From the NCBI GenBank assembly GCA_964598235.1, contig CAZRAY010000025.1:1-25753 (forward strand): DNA of 25,753 nt. Direction: 5' to 3'. The notes beneath the pieces were generated by a model. It was not told where the DNA came from. It did not search any database and saw only the letters and a program-made list of their open reading frames with translations. How positions within the stretch are numbered: the stretch's first letter is position 1; the number at the start of each line of letters is the position of its first letter. The position numbers were made by a program, and so were the translations under genes. This DNA comes from UBA652 sp964598235 (lineage in GTDB: Bacteria > Pseudomonadota > Gammaproteobacteria > Nitrosococcales > Methylophagaceae). Below are positions 8,344 to 15,740 of this stretch, piece after piece.

Positions 8344-8359
8344 CCCTCACCACTGAGGG
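8344..8359. promoter_or_regulatory. Inverted repeat over the -10 and start site of the pilus promoter
   Basis: CCCTCA and TGAGGG are perfect 6-bp arms around a 4-base spacer. They overlap the -10 hexamer and predicted start site. This could be an operator for a repressor or a 5'-end RNA hairpin; neither is proven. Confidence 0.4.
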
Positions 8360-8384
8360 TATTGCAATCAACTTAACATGTCAA
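8356..8384 (-). promoter_or_regulatory. Sigma-70 promoter of the pilus operon
   Basis: On the minus strand TTGACA (8379-8384) and TACCCT (8356-8361) are 17 bases apart. Transcription would start near 8349, giving a leader of about 20 bases before fimU. The region upstream (8400-8425) is very AT-rich, as in an UP element. No sigma-54 site was seen. Confidence 0.65.
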
Positions 8385-8573
8385 GCCGCCAAACTTAACT
8401 AAACATTTAATAAAATATATGCATATTTCATGCCTTTACGCCAAACTCGACTAGTTTAGTGACTTGTTGCCAACATTCCTAAAATTAACGCACTAAAACA
8501 AGGCCCCTCTTTGTCATAAAGTGACGCATTACGTCAAACTACTATCAGATATCCGTCCCATAAGATGGCGGCT

Positions 8574-9026
8574 TCAATTTCCAAACAACATTAATGCCAT
8601 TAGAATGGCATCTTCCCGCCCTTTTTCTGCGGGGTAATAATGGTGTCGAATAGTCATCTCATTAAAACCTACTCGCTGGTAAAGTTGTTGTGCGCCGTGA
8701 TTACTTGCTCGCACCTCTAACAACACCGTAACGGAATTGTTAATTTTTGCATACTTTATCACACTTTCAAGAATGAAACTACCGTATCCCTGATTCTGAT
8801 GCCTTGAGGCCACGCAAATATTTAATAAATGCGCTTCATCGAGAATCTGTTGCACAATAGTATAGGCAATAATTGGGTTATCATCGGTAAAGTAGATCTG
8901 GCAATGATGGCCTGCACGAATACAATCTTCAAAAAGCCTTGCACGCCATGGAAATGTGGTTGCCTCCGCTTCAATACTAGCAATCATTGGTACATCCGCC
9001 TGCGTCATTGCACGAGATTTAAGCAT
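8574..9026 (-). CDS. rimI: Ribosomal protein S18 alanine N-acetyltransferase
   Basis: A 150-residue GNAT acetyltransferase. RimI acetylates the N-terminal alanine of ribosomal protein S18. The start at 9024-9026 gives the usual RimI length and aligns with the family N terminus (an IEAEATTFPW segment at residues 18-27); an upstream in-frame ATG at 9089 would overlap the preceding gene by 71 bases. The acetyl-CoA loop is RHQNQGYGS (about 75-83). Glu104 and Tyr116 occupy the positions of the catalytic residues described for E. coli RimI. It overlaps the end of the holD-like gene by 8 bases and has no strong ribosome-binding site, so it is probably coupled. holD-rimI adjacency is also seen in E. 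coli. Confidence 0.93.
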   Translation of the reverse strand: MLKSRAMTQADVPMIASIEAEATTFPWRARLFEDCIRAGHHCQIYFTDDNPIIAYTIVQQILDEAHLLNICVASRHQNQGYGSFILESVIKYAKINNSVTVLLEVRASNHGAQQLYQRVGFNEMTIRHHYYPAEKGREDAILMALMLFGN

Positions 9027-9594
9027 GATACCAATTTTGTAAATCTTGCCACGCGGCGGCTTTGTTTTCTGGCTGCTTAAGTAATTCATCAGGATGATAG
9101 CTGACCCAAGTATCCACCGTTAGAAATAGCTGTTTTTGATGGTGCAGTTTATTGATTGATTGTTGCAAACAATCCTCCGTCACTGGTTCTCCCAGAAGCA
9201 TTATTTGCGTAACCGATGCCGTTTCTAAAAAATTTGCTAATAACAGCTGGTAGCTCTTATCCCACGCTAAAATAACGAGCTCATTTGTGCGCAATCCTAA
9301 AGCCGATAGCATGGCTAATAATAGACGTGAATTCATCGTATTACCAGCCAAGGATAAATCCACCCCAATCAACATCCGCGAGGCAGATGAATTGCCGAGC
9401 AGCGGTAAAACAGCAGCCGTCTCTTCCCTCTTCTGGAGACCTGGTTCATCCTGAACACTGTCGAAGGAAAGGAACTCTCCTTCGACAGAATCAGCTTGAA
9501 TAACGGTATCAACTCCATCCTGAGTATTTTCAATCCAAACAGGAATACCCATCGCATCTAATATGGCAAATTGATTAGGGCTTAACGTTGCCAT
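9019..9594 (-). CDS. holD: DNA polymerase III psi subunit-like protein, with an in-frame repeat
   Basis: A 191-residue protein located directly before rimI, as holD is in E. coli and relatives. The C-terminal stretch (LFLTVDTWVSYHPDELLKQPENKAAAW) resembles HolD-like proteins of Pseudomonas-type bacteria. Psi joins chi to the clamp loader and single-strand binding protein. The N-terminal GIPVWIE and the LLG..SRMLIGVDL region are separated by a low-similarity insert of about 40 residues. Within it, residues 36-50 are encoded by a palindromic DNA repeat, making the protein longer than the usual 130-150 residues. The ATG shares one base with the leuA stop (TAATG). The assignment rests on synteny and a short motif. 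Confidence 0.6.
   Translation of the reverse strand: MATLSPNQFAILDAMGIPVWIENTQDGVDTVIQADSVEGEFLSFDSVQDEPGLQKREETAAVLPLLGNSSASRMLIGVDLSLAGNTMNSRLLLAMLSALGLRTNELVILAWDKSYQLLLANFLETASVTQIMLLGEPVTEDCLQQSINKLHHQKQLFLTVDTWVSYHPDELLKQPENKAAAWQDLQNWYHA
9444..9488. repeat. REP-like palindromic repeat inside the holD-like gene
   Basis: Two dyads lie side by side: GTTCA-TCC-TGAAC (9444-9456), and perfect 11-bp arms CTGTCGAAGGA (9458-9468) and TCCTTCGACAG (9478-9488) around a 9-base loop. The TTCGACAG...TCAGGATGAAC composition resembles repeats dispersed between genes in many proteobacterial genomes. Here it is read through in frame as DSVEGEFLSFDSVQDEP. Confidence 0.75.
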
Positions 9595-11126
9595 TAAACT
9601 TGTGGATGCGCCCGTTCTGATGGCACAAACATCTTATTTAAGGCTTGCACATAAGCCTTAACCGACGCCGCCACGATATCGGTATCAGATCCTTGTCCAC
9701 TGACAATCCGGCCACCTTTCTCAAGGCGTACATTGACCTTGCCTTGTGAATCCGTGCCTTCTGTCACATTACTCACTGAATAAAGTTGCAATTCAGTGTG
9801 GCTTTGTACAATTTGCTCAACCGCCTTGAATGCCGCATCCACGGGGCCACCACCCGTACTTTCCACTTTTTGCTCTTCGCCGTCGATTGAAAGTGTTACC
9901 GTGGCACGTGGGGTTTCACCAGTTTCACTGTGGGCAAGCAAGGAGACTAAACGAATCCGTTCATCAACTTCCGTATTGGTATCTGTGACTAATGCTTGCA
10001 AATCGGCATCAAAAATTTCATGTTTTTTATCGGCTAATTCTTTAAAGCGTTTAAATGCTGCATTCAAATCGGCTTCCGAATCAAAACTAATGCCCAATTC
10101 TTCTAAACGAGTGCGGAATGCATTGCGCCCTGAATGCTTGCCTAACACCATTCTATTGGTATGCCAGCCCACATCTTCAGCACGCATGATTTCGTAAGTC
10201 TCACGATTTTTCAACACACCATCTTGGTGAATACCTGATTCATGGGCAAAGGCGTTTGCTCCCACAATTGCTTTATTGGGTTGCACCACAAATCCTGTTA
10301 TGCCAGAAACCAACCGCGATGCAGTTAAAATTTGGGTAGCATCAATATTGCTATCGCAAGTAAACATATCTTGCCGCGTCCGCACGGCCATCACGACTTC
10401 TTCTAACGCCGCATTACCCGCACGCTCACCTAAGCCATTGATCGTACATTCAACCTGCCGTGCACCATGCAATACTGCCGACAAAGAGTTGGCCACCGCC
10501 AAGCCTAAATCATTATGACAATGCACCGAAAAGATGGCTTTATCTGAATTTGGGATCCGTTCACGTAAGGTCTGGATTAACTGACCAAACTGACTGGGTA
10601 AGTTATATCCCACCGTGTCTGGGATATTAAGCGTTGTCGCGCCCGCATCAATCACGGCTTCTAAAATACGACATAAAAAATCCGGGTCACTTCGCCCTGC
10701 ATCTTCTGGCGAGAATTCAACATCATCTGTATATTGCCGTGCGCGTTTCACTGCTTTCACCGCGTTCTCAACCACCTGATCAGGTGACATCCGCAATTTC
10801 ATTTCCATATGAATCGGTGAGGTGGCAATAAAGGTATGAATACGCGACGCATTGGCCCCTTTTAAGGCCTCACCCGCGCGATCAATATCGCCATCTAAAG
10901 CCCGAGAAAGTGCACAGATCCGACTATCCGTAATCACATTGGCAACCGCTTCTACTGCTTCAAAATCGCCCACGCTGGCAATCGGGAAACCTGCCTCGAT
11001 CACATCCACCTTCATTTTTTCTAAGGATTTCGCGATCCGCACTTTTTCGTCCTTGGTCATCGATGCACCAGGGCTCTGTTCACCATCTCGTAAGGTGGTA
11101 TCAAAAATAATTAATTTGTCACTCAT
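9594..11126 (-). CDS. leuA: 2-Isopropylmalate synthase
   Basis: A 510-residue enzyme that condenses acetyl-CoA with 2-ketoisovalerate in the first committed step of leucine synthesis. The N-terminal HMGL-type TIM barrel has FDTTLRDGEQSPG (8-20, with Arg13 and Asp14) and the metal-binding HCHND (202-206). The linker and C-terminal regulatory domain (from about 390, with STGGGPVDAAFKAV and VSGQGSDTDIVAASVKAYVQALN) are those of full-length LeuA, which is feedback-inhibited by leucine. The ATG follows GGAG at 7 bases. About 300 bases of leader lie upstream and carry a Leu-rich peptide. The stop overlaps the holD-like start by one base, so leuA heads a three-gene operon. Confidence 0.97.
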   Translation of the reverse strand: MSDKLIIFDTTLRDGEQSPGASMTKDEKVRIAKSLEKMKVDVIEAGFPIASVGDFEAVEAVANVITDSRICALSRALDGDIDRAGEALKGANASRIHTFIATSPIHMEMKLRMSPDQVVENAVKAVKRARQYTDDVEFSPEDAGRSDPDFLCRILEAVIDAGATTLNIPDTVGYNLPSQFGQLIQTLRERIPNSDKAIFSVHCHNDLGLAVANSLSAVLHGARQVECTINGLGERAGNAALEEVVMAVRTRQDMFTCDSNIDATQILTASRLVSGITGFVVQPNKAIVGANAFAHESGIHQDGVLKNRETYEIMRAEDVGWHTNRMVLGKHSGRNAFRTRLEELGISFDSEADLNAAFKRFKELADKKHEIFDADLQALVTDTNTEVDERIRLVSLLAHSETGETPRATVTLSIDGEEQKVESTGGGPVDAAFKAVEQIVQSHTELQLYSVSNVTEGTDSQGKVNVRLEKGGRIVSGQGSDTDIVAASVKAYVQALNKMFVPSERAHPQV

Positions 11127-11256
11127 TGTTCTGCTCCAATTTATACAGAATTATATTTCATTTGAGACATTTGTACGACAAATATTTTTGTCAGATAACC
11201 GTATAAAAAGCGACGGAATGTCATATCTCAGAATAGTTGCCAGCTATAGCGCTGAC

Positions 11257-11322
11257 AAAGCTGTATTGCTTCGTTATATATGCCCTAAGAAAGCTGTATT
11301 GCTTCGTTATATATGCCCTAAG
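11257..11322. repeat. Perfect 33-bp tandem duplication in the leuA leader
   Basis: Positions 11257-11289 and 11290-11322 are identical over 33 bases (from AAAGCTGTATTGC to GCCCTAAG). The copies are adjacent, with no spacer. On the transcript they start within the last codons of the leader peptide, so the duplication inserts a second copy of the segment that follows the stop codon. Confidence 0.97.
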
Positions 11323-11425
11323 GCAGTAGAAGCAGGAGTGACTGCAGATTAAACACGCACACAGACAAACCTTGCTGAGAAACAGCACCCTGATTTGTTG
11401 TGAAAAAAGATTGTTTCGTGTTCAT
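11318..11425 (-). CDS. leuL: Leucine leader peptide
   Basis: A 35-codon reading frame between the leuA promoter and leuA. Its end reads Ser-Leu-Leu-Leu-Leu-Leu-Pro-stop, with the Leu codons CTC CTG CTT CTA CTG, the hallmark of a leucine attenuator that senses charged tRNA-Leu by ribosome stalling. The ATG at 11423-11425 lies almost at the predicted transcription start, so the message would be leaderless. A GTG at 11360-11362, 7 bases after AAGG, would give a 14-residue peptide that still contains all five Leu codons. Two further Leu codons lie at residues 20 and 27. No similarity to the E. coli LeuL sequence is claimed beyond the Leu run. Confidence 0.75.
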   Translation of the reverse strand: MNTKQSFFTTNQGAVSQQGLSVCVFNLQSLLLLLP

Positions 11426-11432
11426 AGGATGC

Positions 11433-11460
11433 ATTGTAATCTAAAACATTGAAATGTCAA
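11433..11460 (-). promoter_or_regulatory. Sigma-70 promoter of leuL-leuA-holD-rimI
   Basis: A perfect TTGACA (11455-11460) and TACAAT (11433-11438, 5 of 6) are separated by 16 bases. The -35 begins two bases after the pssA stop codon. The start site would be near 11426. Confidence 0.8.
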
Positions 11461-11462
11461 CG

Positions 11463-12209
11463 CTATTCTTCTGTCGTTTGCTCCTTTTTTCGCCAATCAT
11501 TCAAACCAAGTACTGGCCCAGATAATGCGTAAATTGCAAACAAGCTAAACAATACAATCGGTGGGTCCAATGAAATCAACGCGAAGACGAACACGATCAT
11601 CAAAACAACAACGAACGGCACCTTATCATGAAAGTTAACACCTTTAAAGCTATGATATCGCAAGTTGCTGACCATTAACGCACCACAAGTAAAAGTCAAA
11701 AACAGCCCAACCGTTGACGTTAAGCTAGCATTAAATTCATTGGCGGCCCCTAACCACACCCAACCCATTAAACACGCCGCCGCCGCGGGGCTGGCTAAGC
11801 CTTGGAAAAAGCCTTTATCCGACTCCTCATCATCAAGATGGGTATTAAATCTGGCTAAGCGCAGTGCTGCACAAGCCACATAAATAAAAGCAACCAACCA
11901 TCCTGCCTTCCCCATGCCGACTAATGACCAGTGATACATTACCAATGCCGGTGCCATCCCAAATGACACCATATCGGCCAAACTATCATATTCAGCGCCA
12001 AACGCGCTTTGTGCCCCTAACATTCTTGCCACTCGGCCATCAAACCCATCCATTATCATCGCAATAAATACTGCAATGGCTGCCGATTCAAAATCACCAC
12101 GGGTCGCCGCGATAATGGCATAAAACCCAGCAAACAAACCAGCTGTCGTGAACAGGTTAGGCAATAAATAAATGCCCTTTGTATCCCGATATTTTTCTTT
12201 TAATGACAT
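11463..12209 (-). CDS. pssA: CDP-diacylglycerol-serine O-phosphatidyltransferase
   Basis: A 248-residue integral membrane enzyme that makes phosphatidylserine, the precursor of phosphatidylethanolamine. The CDP-alcohol phosphatidyltransferase motif is complete: Asp54-Gly55, Asp57-Gly58, Ala61-Arg62, Gly71, Asp75 and Asp79 (from DGFDGRVAR to GAEYDSLAD). Around it are about eight hydrophobic segments, and an IYLLPNLFTTAGLFAGFYA start typical of the Pseudomonas/Bacillus-type PssA (not the E. coli phospholipase-D type). The ilvC-pssA-leuA order is known from Pseudomonas. The ilvC terminator lies only about 33 bases upstream of its ATG, so its promoter is not obvious; GCGAG is a weak ribosome-binding site. 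Confidence 0.92.
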   Translation of the reverse strand: MSLKEKYRDTKGIYLLPNLFTTAGLFAGFYAIIAATRGDFESAAIAVFIAMIMDGFDGRVARMLGAQSAFGAEYDSLADMVSFGMAPALVMYHWSLVGMGKAGWLVAFIYVACAALRLARFNTHLDDEESDKGFFQGLASPAAAACLMGWVWLGAANEFNASLTSTVGLFLTFTCGALMVSNLRYHSFKGVNFHDKVPFVVVLMIVFVFALISLDPPIVLFSLFAIYALSGPVLGLNDWRKKEQTTEE

Positions 12210-12231
12210 GGTGTAATACTCGCTTTAGATA

Positions 12232-12275
12232 GCTGAAAACAAAACGGGGATAAGTATTGCTACTTATCCCCGTTT
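12232..12275 (-). terminator. Rho-independent terminator of the ilvIHC operon
   Basis: Fifteen-base perfect arms (12242-12256 and 12261-12275, core ACGGGGATAAGTA) enclose a 4-base loop and, on the minus strand, run into TTTTGTTTTC. It lies between ilvC and pssA. This is the strongest terminator in the window. Confidence 0.92.
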
Positions 12276-12295
12276 AATACTACTTCATTTTATTC

Positions 12296-12416
12296 AGCAC
12301 GTTTAGATTTTCGCTCAGAACAAGGCATTTTCGCGCAGAGAATGTGAGCATATAATTCATATGTGACCATTCGAGTACGGAAATAACGCCATGCTGAGTG
12401 AAAAGGTGAACGTGCT
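12296..12416. repeat. 121-bp imperfect palindrome after ilvC
   Basis: The ends pair as AGCACGTT (12296-12303) with AACGTGCT (12409-12416), then a 4/4 internal loop, then TTTTCGCTCAG (12308-12318) with CTGAGTGAAAA (12394-12404). Further in, GGCATT pairs with AACGCC (12324-12329, 12385-12390), GAATG with CATTC (12340-12344, 12368-12372) and CATAT with ATATG (12349-12353, 12359-12363). Arms differ by single transitions. It starts one base after the ilvC stop, so it would be in the ilvC 3' UTR. It could be a structured RNA or a MITE-like insertion; no target duplication was seen. Confidence 0.7.
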
Positions 12417-12417
12417 T

Positions 12418-13434
12418 TTAGTTTTTAGATTTATCTACAATTTTATTGATCCACGGCATCATTTCACGCAGCTTCGCACCTGTTTTTTCAATAGGATGCT
12501 CTGCATTGATATGACGCATTGACGTCATTTCTGGGTAACCTGTTGCACCTTCTAAAATAAATTGTTTTGCATATTTACCTTCTTGGATATTTTTCAATGC
12601 TTCGCGCATCGCTCTACGACTTTCTTCATTGATGATTTTAGGGCCGGTAACATATTCGCCATATTCAGCGTTATTTGAAATCGAGTAATTCATGTTAGCG
12701 ATACCACCTTCATACATTAAATCTACAATCAATTTCAATTCATGCAAACATTCAAAGTAAGCCATTTCTGGTGCATAGCCTGCTTCTGTTAATGTTTCAA
12801 AACCCGCTTTAACCAATTCAACGGCACCACCACATAACACCGCTTGCTCACCAAATAAATCTGTTTCAGTTTCATCACGGAAAGTGGTTTCGATAATACC
12901 CGTACGACCGCCACCCACACCAGAAGCATAAGACAATGCGATTTCTTTGGCGCGACCTGATGCATCTTGATGCACCGCGATCAAATCTGGGATACCACCA
13001 CCGCGTACGAATTCACTACGCACGGTATGGCCCGGTGCTTTAGGGGCAATCATAATAACGTCTAAGTCATTACGTGGTGCAACTTGGTTATATAAGATAC
13101 TGAAACCATGTGCAAAGGCTAATACCGCACCTTTTTTCAAATTAGGCTCAATCTCATCTCTATAGAGTTCGCCTTGGAATTCATCGGGTGTTAAAATCAT
13201 CACCAAATCAGCATCGCGTACTGCTTTCGCTGTTGTTTCAACACGTAAGCCAGAACCGGTTGCTTTAGGAATTGAAGAGGAACCATCACGTAATGCAACA
13301 GTGACATCGACACCTGAATCTTTCAGGTTATTTGCGTGTGCATGGCCTTGTGAACCATACCCTACAATGGTGACTTTCATCCCCTTAATAATCGATAAAT
13401 CACAGTCTTTATCGTAATACATGTTCAAACTCAT
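12418..13434 (-). CDS. ilvC: Ketol-acid reductoisomerase (NADP+), class I
   Basis: A 338-residue enzyme of the short class I type. It isomerises and reduces acetolactate or acetohydroxybutyrate in valine, leucine and isoleucine synthesis. The Rossmann motif GYGSQGHAHA starts at residue 25, and the following loop LRDGSSS (48-54) has Arg and Ser residues expected for NADPH. The magnesium ligands lie in TDLFGEQ (Asp, Glu) and FECLHELKL (two Glu). MIAPKAPGHTVR is another family signature. AAGGAAAA precedes the ATG (13432-13434) at about 8 bases. It is the third gene of ilvI-ilvH-ilvC, 39 bases after ilvH, and is followed by a palindrome and a strong terminator. Confidence 0.97.
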   Translation of the reverse strand: MSLNMYYDKDCDLSIIKGMKVTIVGYGSQGHAHANNLKDSGVDVTVALRDGSSSIPKATGSGLRVETTAKAVRDADLVMILTPDEFQGELYRDEIEPNLKKGAVLAFAHGFSILYNQVAPRNDLDVIMIAPKAPGHTVRSEFVRGGGIPDLIAVHQDASGRAKEIALSYASGVGGGRTGIIETTFRDETETDLFGEQAVLCGGAVELVKAGFETLTEAGYAPEMAYFECLHELKLIVDLMYEGGIANMNYSISNNAEYGEYVTGPKIINEESRRAMREALKNIQEGKYAKQFILEGATGYPEMTSMRHINAEHPIEKTGAKLREMMPWINKIVDKSKN

Positions 13435-13473
13435 AATGTTTTCCTTAAAAAAATAATTTTCTATAAATGTTTA

Positions 13474-13971
13474 TTATTCTGCCTCACAGATTTTGCCACC
13501 ACGGGCAATACCTGAGACACCAGAACGTACTGTTTCTATAATTTCATGCTCGGCTAACGCCGCAATAAATGAATCAATCTGAACCACAGATTCAGTCAAT
13601 TCAATAATATAAGTATCGGTTGTGACATCTATGATTCTGCCTTGAAATACTTCTGCAAGGCGTTTTAAATCTTCGCGCTCTTGGCTATCGCACGCTTTCA
13701 CCTTCACCAATACAATTTCACGCTCAATGTGTAAATCACTGGTGAGCTGATTAACAGCGACCACATCAATCAATTTATCCACTTGCTTGATGATTTGTTC
13801 AATAATGGTTTCTGAGCCCAATGTCACAATAGTAATGCGTGACAAAGTCGAATCTTCAGTCGGCCCAACAGTTAATGATTCAATATTATACGCACGTGCA
13901 GAAAATAATCCTGCAACACGTGATAATGCGCCCGCTTCATTCTCAATTAAAATCGAAATAATATGCCGCAT
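13474..13971 (-). CDS. ilvH: Acetolactate synthase regulatory (small) subunit
   Basis: A 165-residue subunit, close to E. coli IlvH (163). It activates the large subunit and binds valine for feedback inhibition. The N-terminal ACT domain reads MRHIISILIENEAGALSRVAGLFSARAYNIESLTVG; the C-terminal half (REIVLVKVKA...GRIIDVTTDTYIIELTE...VRSGVSGIARG) is the second conserved region. The start at 13969-13971 is chosen because it matches the family N terminus and shares one base with the ilvI stop (ATAATG), with GGGA just upstream. A longer in-frame start would lie inside ilvI. It is translationally coupled to ilvI. Confidence 0.96.
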   Translation of the reverse strand: MRHIISILIENEAGALSRVAGLFSARAYNIESLTVGPTEDSTLSRITIVTLGSETIIEQIIKQVDKLIDVVAVNQLTSDLHIEREIVLVKVKACDSQEREDLKRLAEVFQGRIIDVTTDTYIIELTESVVQIDSFIAALAEHEIIETVRSGVSGIARGGKICEAE

Positions 13972-15701
13972 TATGCTAATTCCCGCTCTGGATTTTGTGG
14001 CAATGTACAATGTGGTGAATGATGCATTTCATTATGCGCCATCCCTGCTGCGATCATTGGGTATACGTTTTCTGTTTGATCCGTCACGATATCAATAAAG
14101 ACCAAGCGATCTTTCATTGCAAAAGCACGTTTCAATTCTGATTCTAAATCTTTAGGATCTTCAATCCGAATGCCCACATGACCATAACTTTCTGCCAGTT
14201 TCACAAAATCAGGCAACGACTCCATATAAGAATGCGAATAGCGCTCTTTATAAAAAAACTGCTGCCATTGCCGAACCATACCTAAATAACGGTTATTCAA
14301 CGCCACAATTTTAATTGGCAAACCATACTGCAAGCAGGTTGATAATTCCTGAATACACATCTGGATACTACCTTCACCTGTCACACAAACAACGGTTTCA
14401 TCTGGATAAGCGAGCTGTACACCCATTGCAGCAGGTAAGCCGAAGCCCATTGTGCCTAGGCCGCCTGAATTAATCCAACGGTTCGGCTTATCAAAGCCAT
14501 AAAATTGTGCTGCCCACATTTGATGTTGACCGACATCGGATGTAACGTACGCATCCCCACCCGTAATTTCATGCACAATTTCAATCGCCCGTTGTGGCTT
14601 GATTTTATCGCTATCACGATCAAAGGCCATACATTGTCTTGAGCGCCAATCATTGATAATCGTCCACCAAGCATCAATATTTGGCATCTCTTGGCTTGCC
14701 AGCAAGTTATTCATTTCCTGCAACACATTGCCAACATTGCCAACAATCGGCACATCAACTGTAATCGTTTTCGAAATTGACGACGGATCAATATCAATAT
14801 GAATAATTTTGGCATCGGGGCAGAATTCAGCAATTTTACCGGTTACCCGATCATCAAATCGTGCGCCCACCGCAATCAATACATCACAATCATGCATTGC
14901 CATATTGGCTTCATAGCTACCATGCATACCCAACATGCCAATAAACTGCTCATCATCATAAGGATAAGCCCCCAAACCCATTAAAGTGCTGGTAATTGGG
15001 AAGCCTAATGTACTCACAAAAGTACGGAGTTCTTCTGAAGCTTGCCCCAACACCACGCCACCACCTGAATAGATCATCGGTTGTTTCGCTGTCAGTAATA
15101 AAGCAACGGCTTCTTTGATTAGCTCAGGATCTCCTTCAATTGCAGGTTGATATGAGCGCATCGCTACCGCTGTAGGATATTCATAAGGCACTTTAATCGC
15201 AGGGTCTGTAATATCCTTCGGAATATCAACCACAACGGGGCCTGGACGACCTGTTGTCGCCACTTGAAAGGCTTTCTTCATTGTTTCAGCAATTTTATTC
15301 ACATCTTTCACAAGGAAATTATGTTTTACGCAAGGACGTGTAATCCCAACCGCATCGACTTCTTGAAACGCATCACTACCAATGCTAGACGTGGCTACTT
15401 GACCCGTAATCACCACCATCGGAATAGAATCCATATACGCCGTTGCAATACCTGTTACGGCATTGGTTGCGCCAGGACCAGACGTCACTAAAACAACACC
15501 CGGCTTCCCTGTTGCGCGCGCATAACCATCGGCAGCATGCGTCGCTGCTTGCTCATGACGAACAAGAATATGTTTGACATCATCTTGCTTATACAATGCA
15601 TCATAAATATGAAGCACTGCGCCGCCTGGATATCCAAATAAAAATTCAACCCCTTCGTCTTTCAAACAACGAATTAAAATGTCGCCACCGCTTAAGTCCA
15701 C
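13971..15701 (-). CDS. ilvI: Acetolactate synthase large (catalytic) subunit
   Basis: A 576-residue thiamine diphosphate enzyme that joins two pyruvates, or pyruvate and 2-ketobutyrate, at the entry to branched-chain amino acid synthesis. Glu50 in VRHEQAATHAADGYARATGK is the cofactor-activating glutamate. The ThDP/Mg motif is GEGSIQM...NNRYLGMVRQWQ at about 442-478; Glu443 replaces the Asp of the usual GDGS, a variant I recall from Pseudomonas enzymes. The C terminus has the YSHSYMESLPDFVKLAESYGHVG signature. Translation starts at GTG (15699-15701) with AAGGGAAA 5-6 bases upstream. A promoter and a long hairpin lie in the 90 bases before it. Confidence 0.96.
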   Translation of the reverse strand: MDLSGGDILIRCLKDEGVEFLFGYPGGAVLHIYDALYKQDDVKHILVRHEQAATHAADGYARATGKPGVVLVTSGPGATNAVTGIATAYMDSIPMVVITGQVATSSIGSDAFQEVDAVGITRPCVKHNFLVKDVNKIAETMKKAFQVATTGRPGPVVVDIPKDITDPAIKVPYEYPTAVAMRSYQPAIEGDPELIKEAVALLLTAKQPMIYSGGGVVLGQASEELRTFVSTLGFPITSTLMGLGAYPYDDEQFIGMLGMHGSYEANMAMHDCDVLIAVGARFDDRVTGKIAEFCPDAKIIHIDIDPSSISKTITVDVPIVGNVGNVLQEMNNLLASQEMPNIDAWWTIINDWRSRQCMAFDRDSDKIKPQRAIEIVHEITGGDAYVTSDVGQHQMWAAQFYGFDKPNRWINSGGLGTMGFGLPAAMGVQLAYPDETVVCVTGEGSIQMCIQELSTCLQYGLPIKIVALNNRYLGMVRQWQQFFYKERYSHSYMESLPDFVKLAESYGHVGIRIEDPKDLESELKRAFAMKDRLVFIDIVTDQTENVYPMIAAGMAHNEMHHSPHCTLPQNPERELA

Positions 15702-15740
15702 GTGTTTCCCTTACTCTGTCATGATTAAGTATGATATTTC

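Larger units (their letters stand above)
11127..11426 (-). promoter_or_regulatory. leuA attenuator-type leader RNA
   Basis: About 300 bases separate the predicted transcription start from leuA. In transcript order they hold the Leu-rich leader peptide, two copies of a 33-base repeat, a GTCAGC-loop-GCTGGC hairpin (11243-11256 region) and two overlapping AT-rich hairpins (11177-11192 and 11169-11183) that exclude each other. The TGCTTC of the Leu codons can pair with GAAGCA in either repeat copy. I did not find a clear GC-rich stem with a U tract, so the terminator form is uncertain. A TATAAT at 11150-11155 could be a second promoter but has no good -35. Confidence 0.65.

Noticed and set aside
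11143..11155. Second leuA promoter with TATAAT at 11150-11155
   Set aside because: The -10 is perfect but no acceptable -35 lies 16-18 bases upstream; TTGTCG is 20 bases away. Kept only as a remark in the leader entry.
14373..14375. Glu443 in place of Asp in the GDGS motif of IlvI as a possible defect
   Set aside because: GEGS is, to my recollection, normal in Pseudomonas-type acetolactate synthases, and the rest of the motif is intact.
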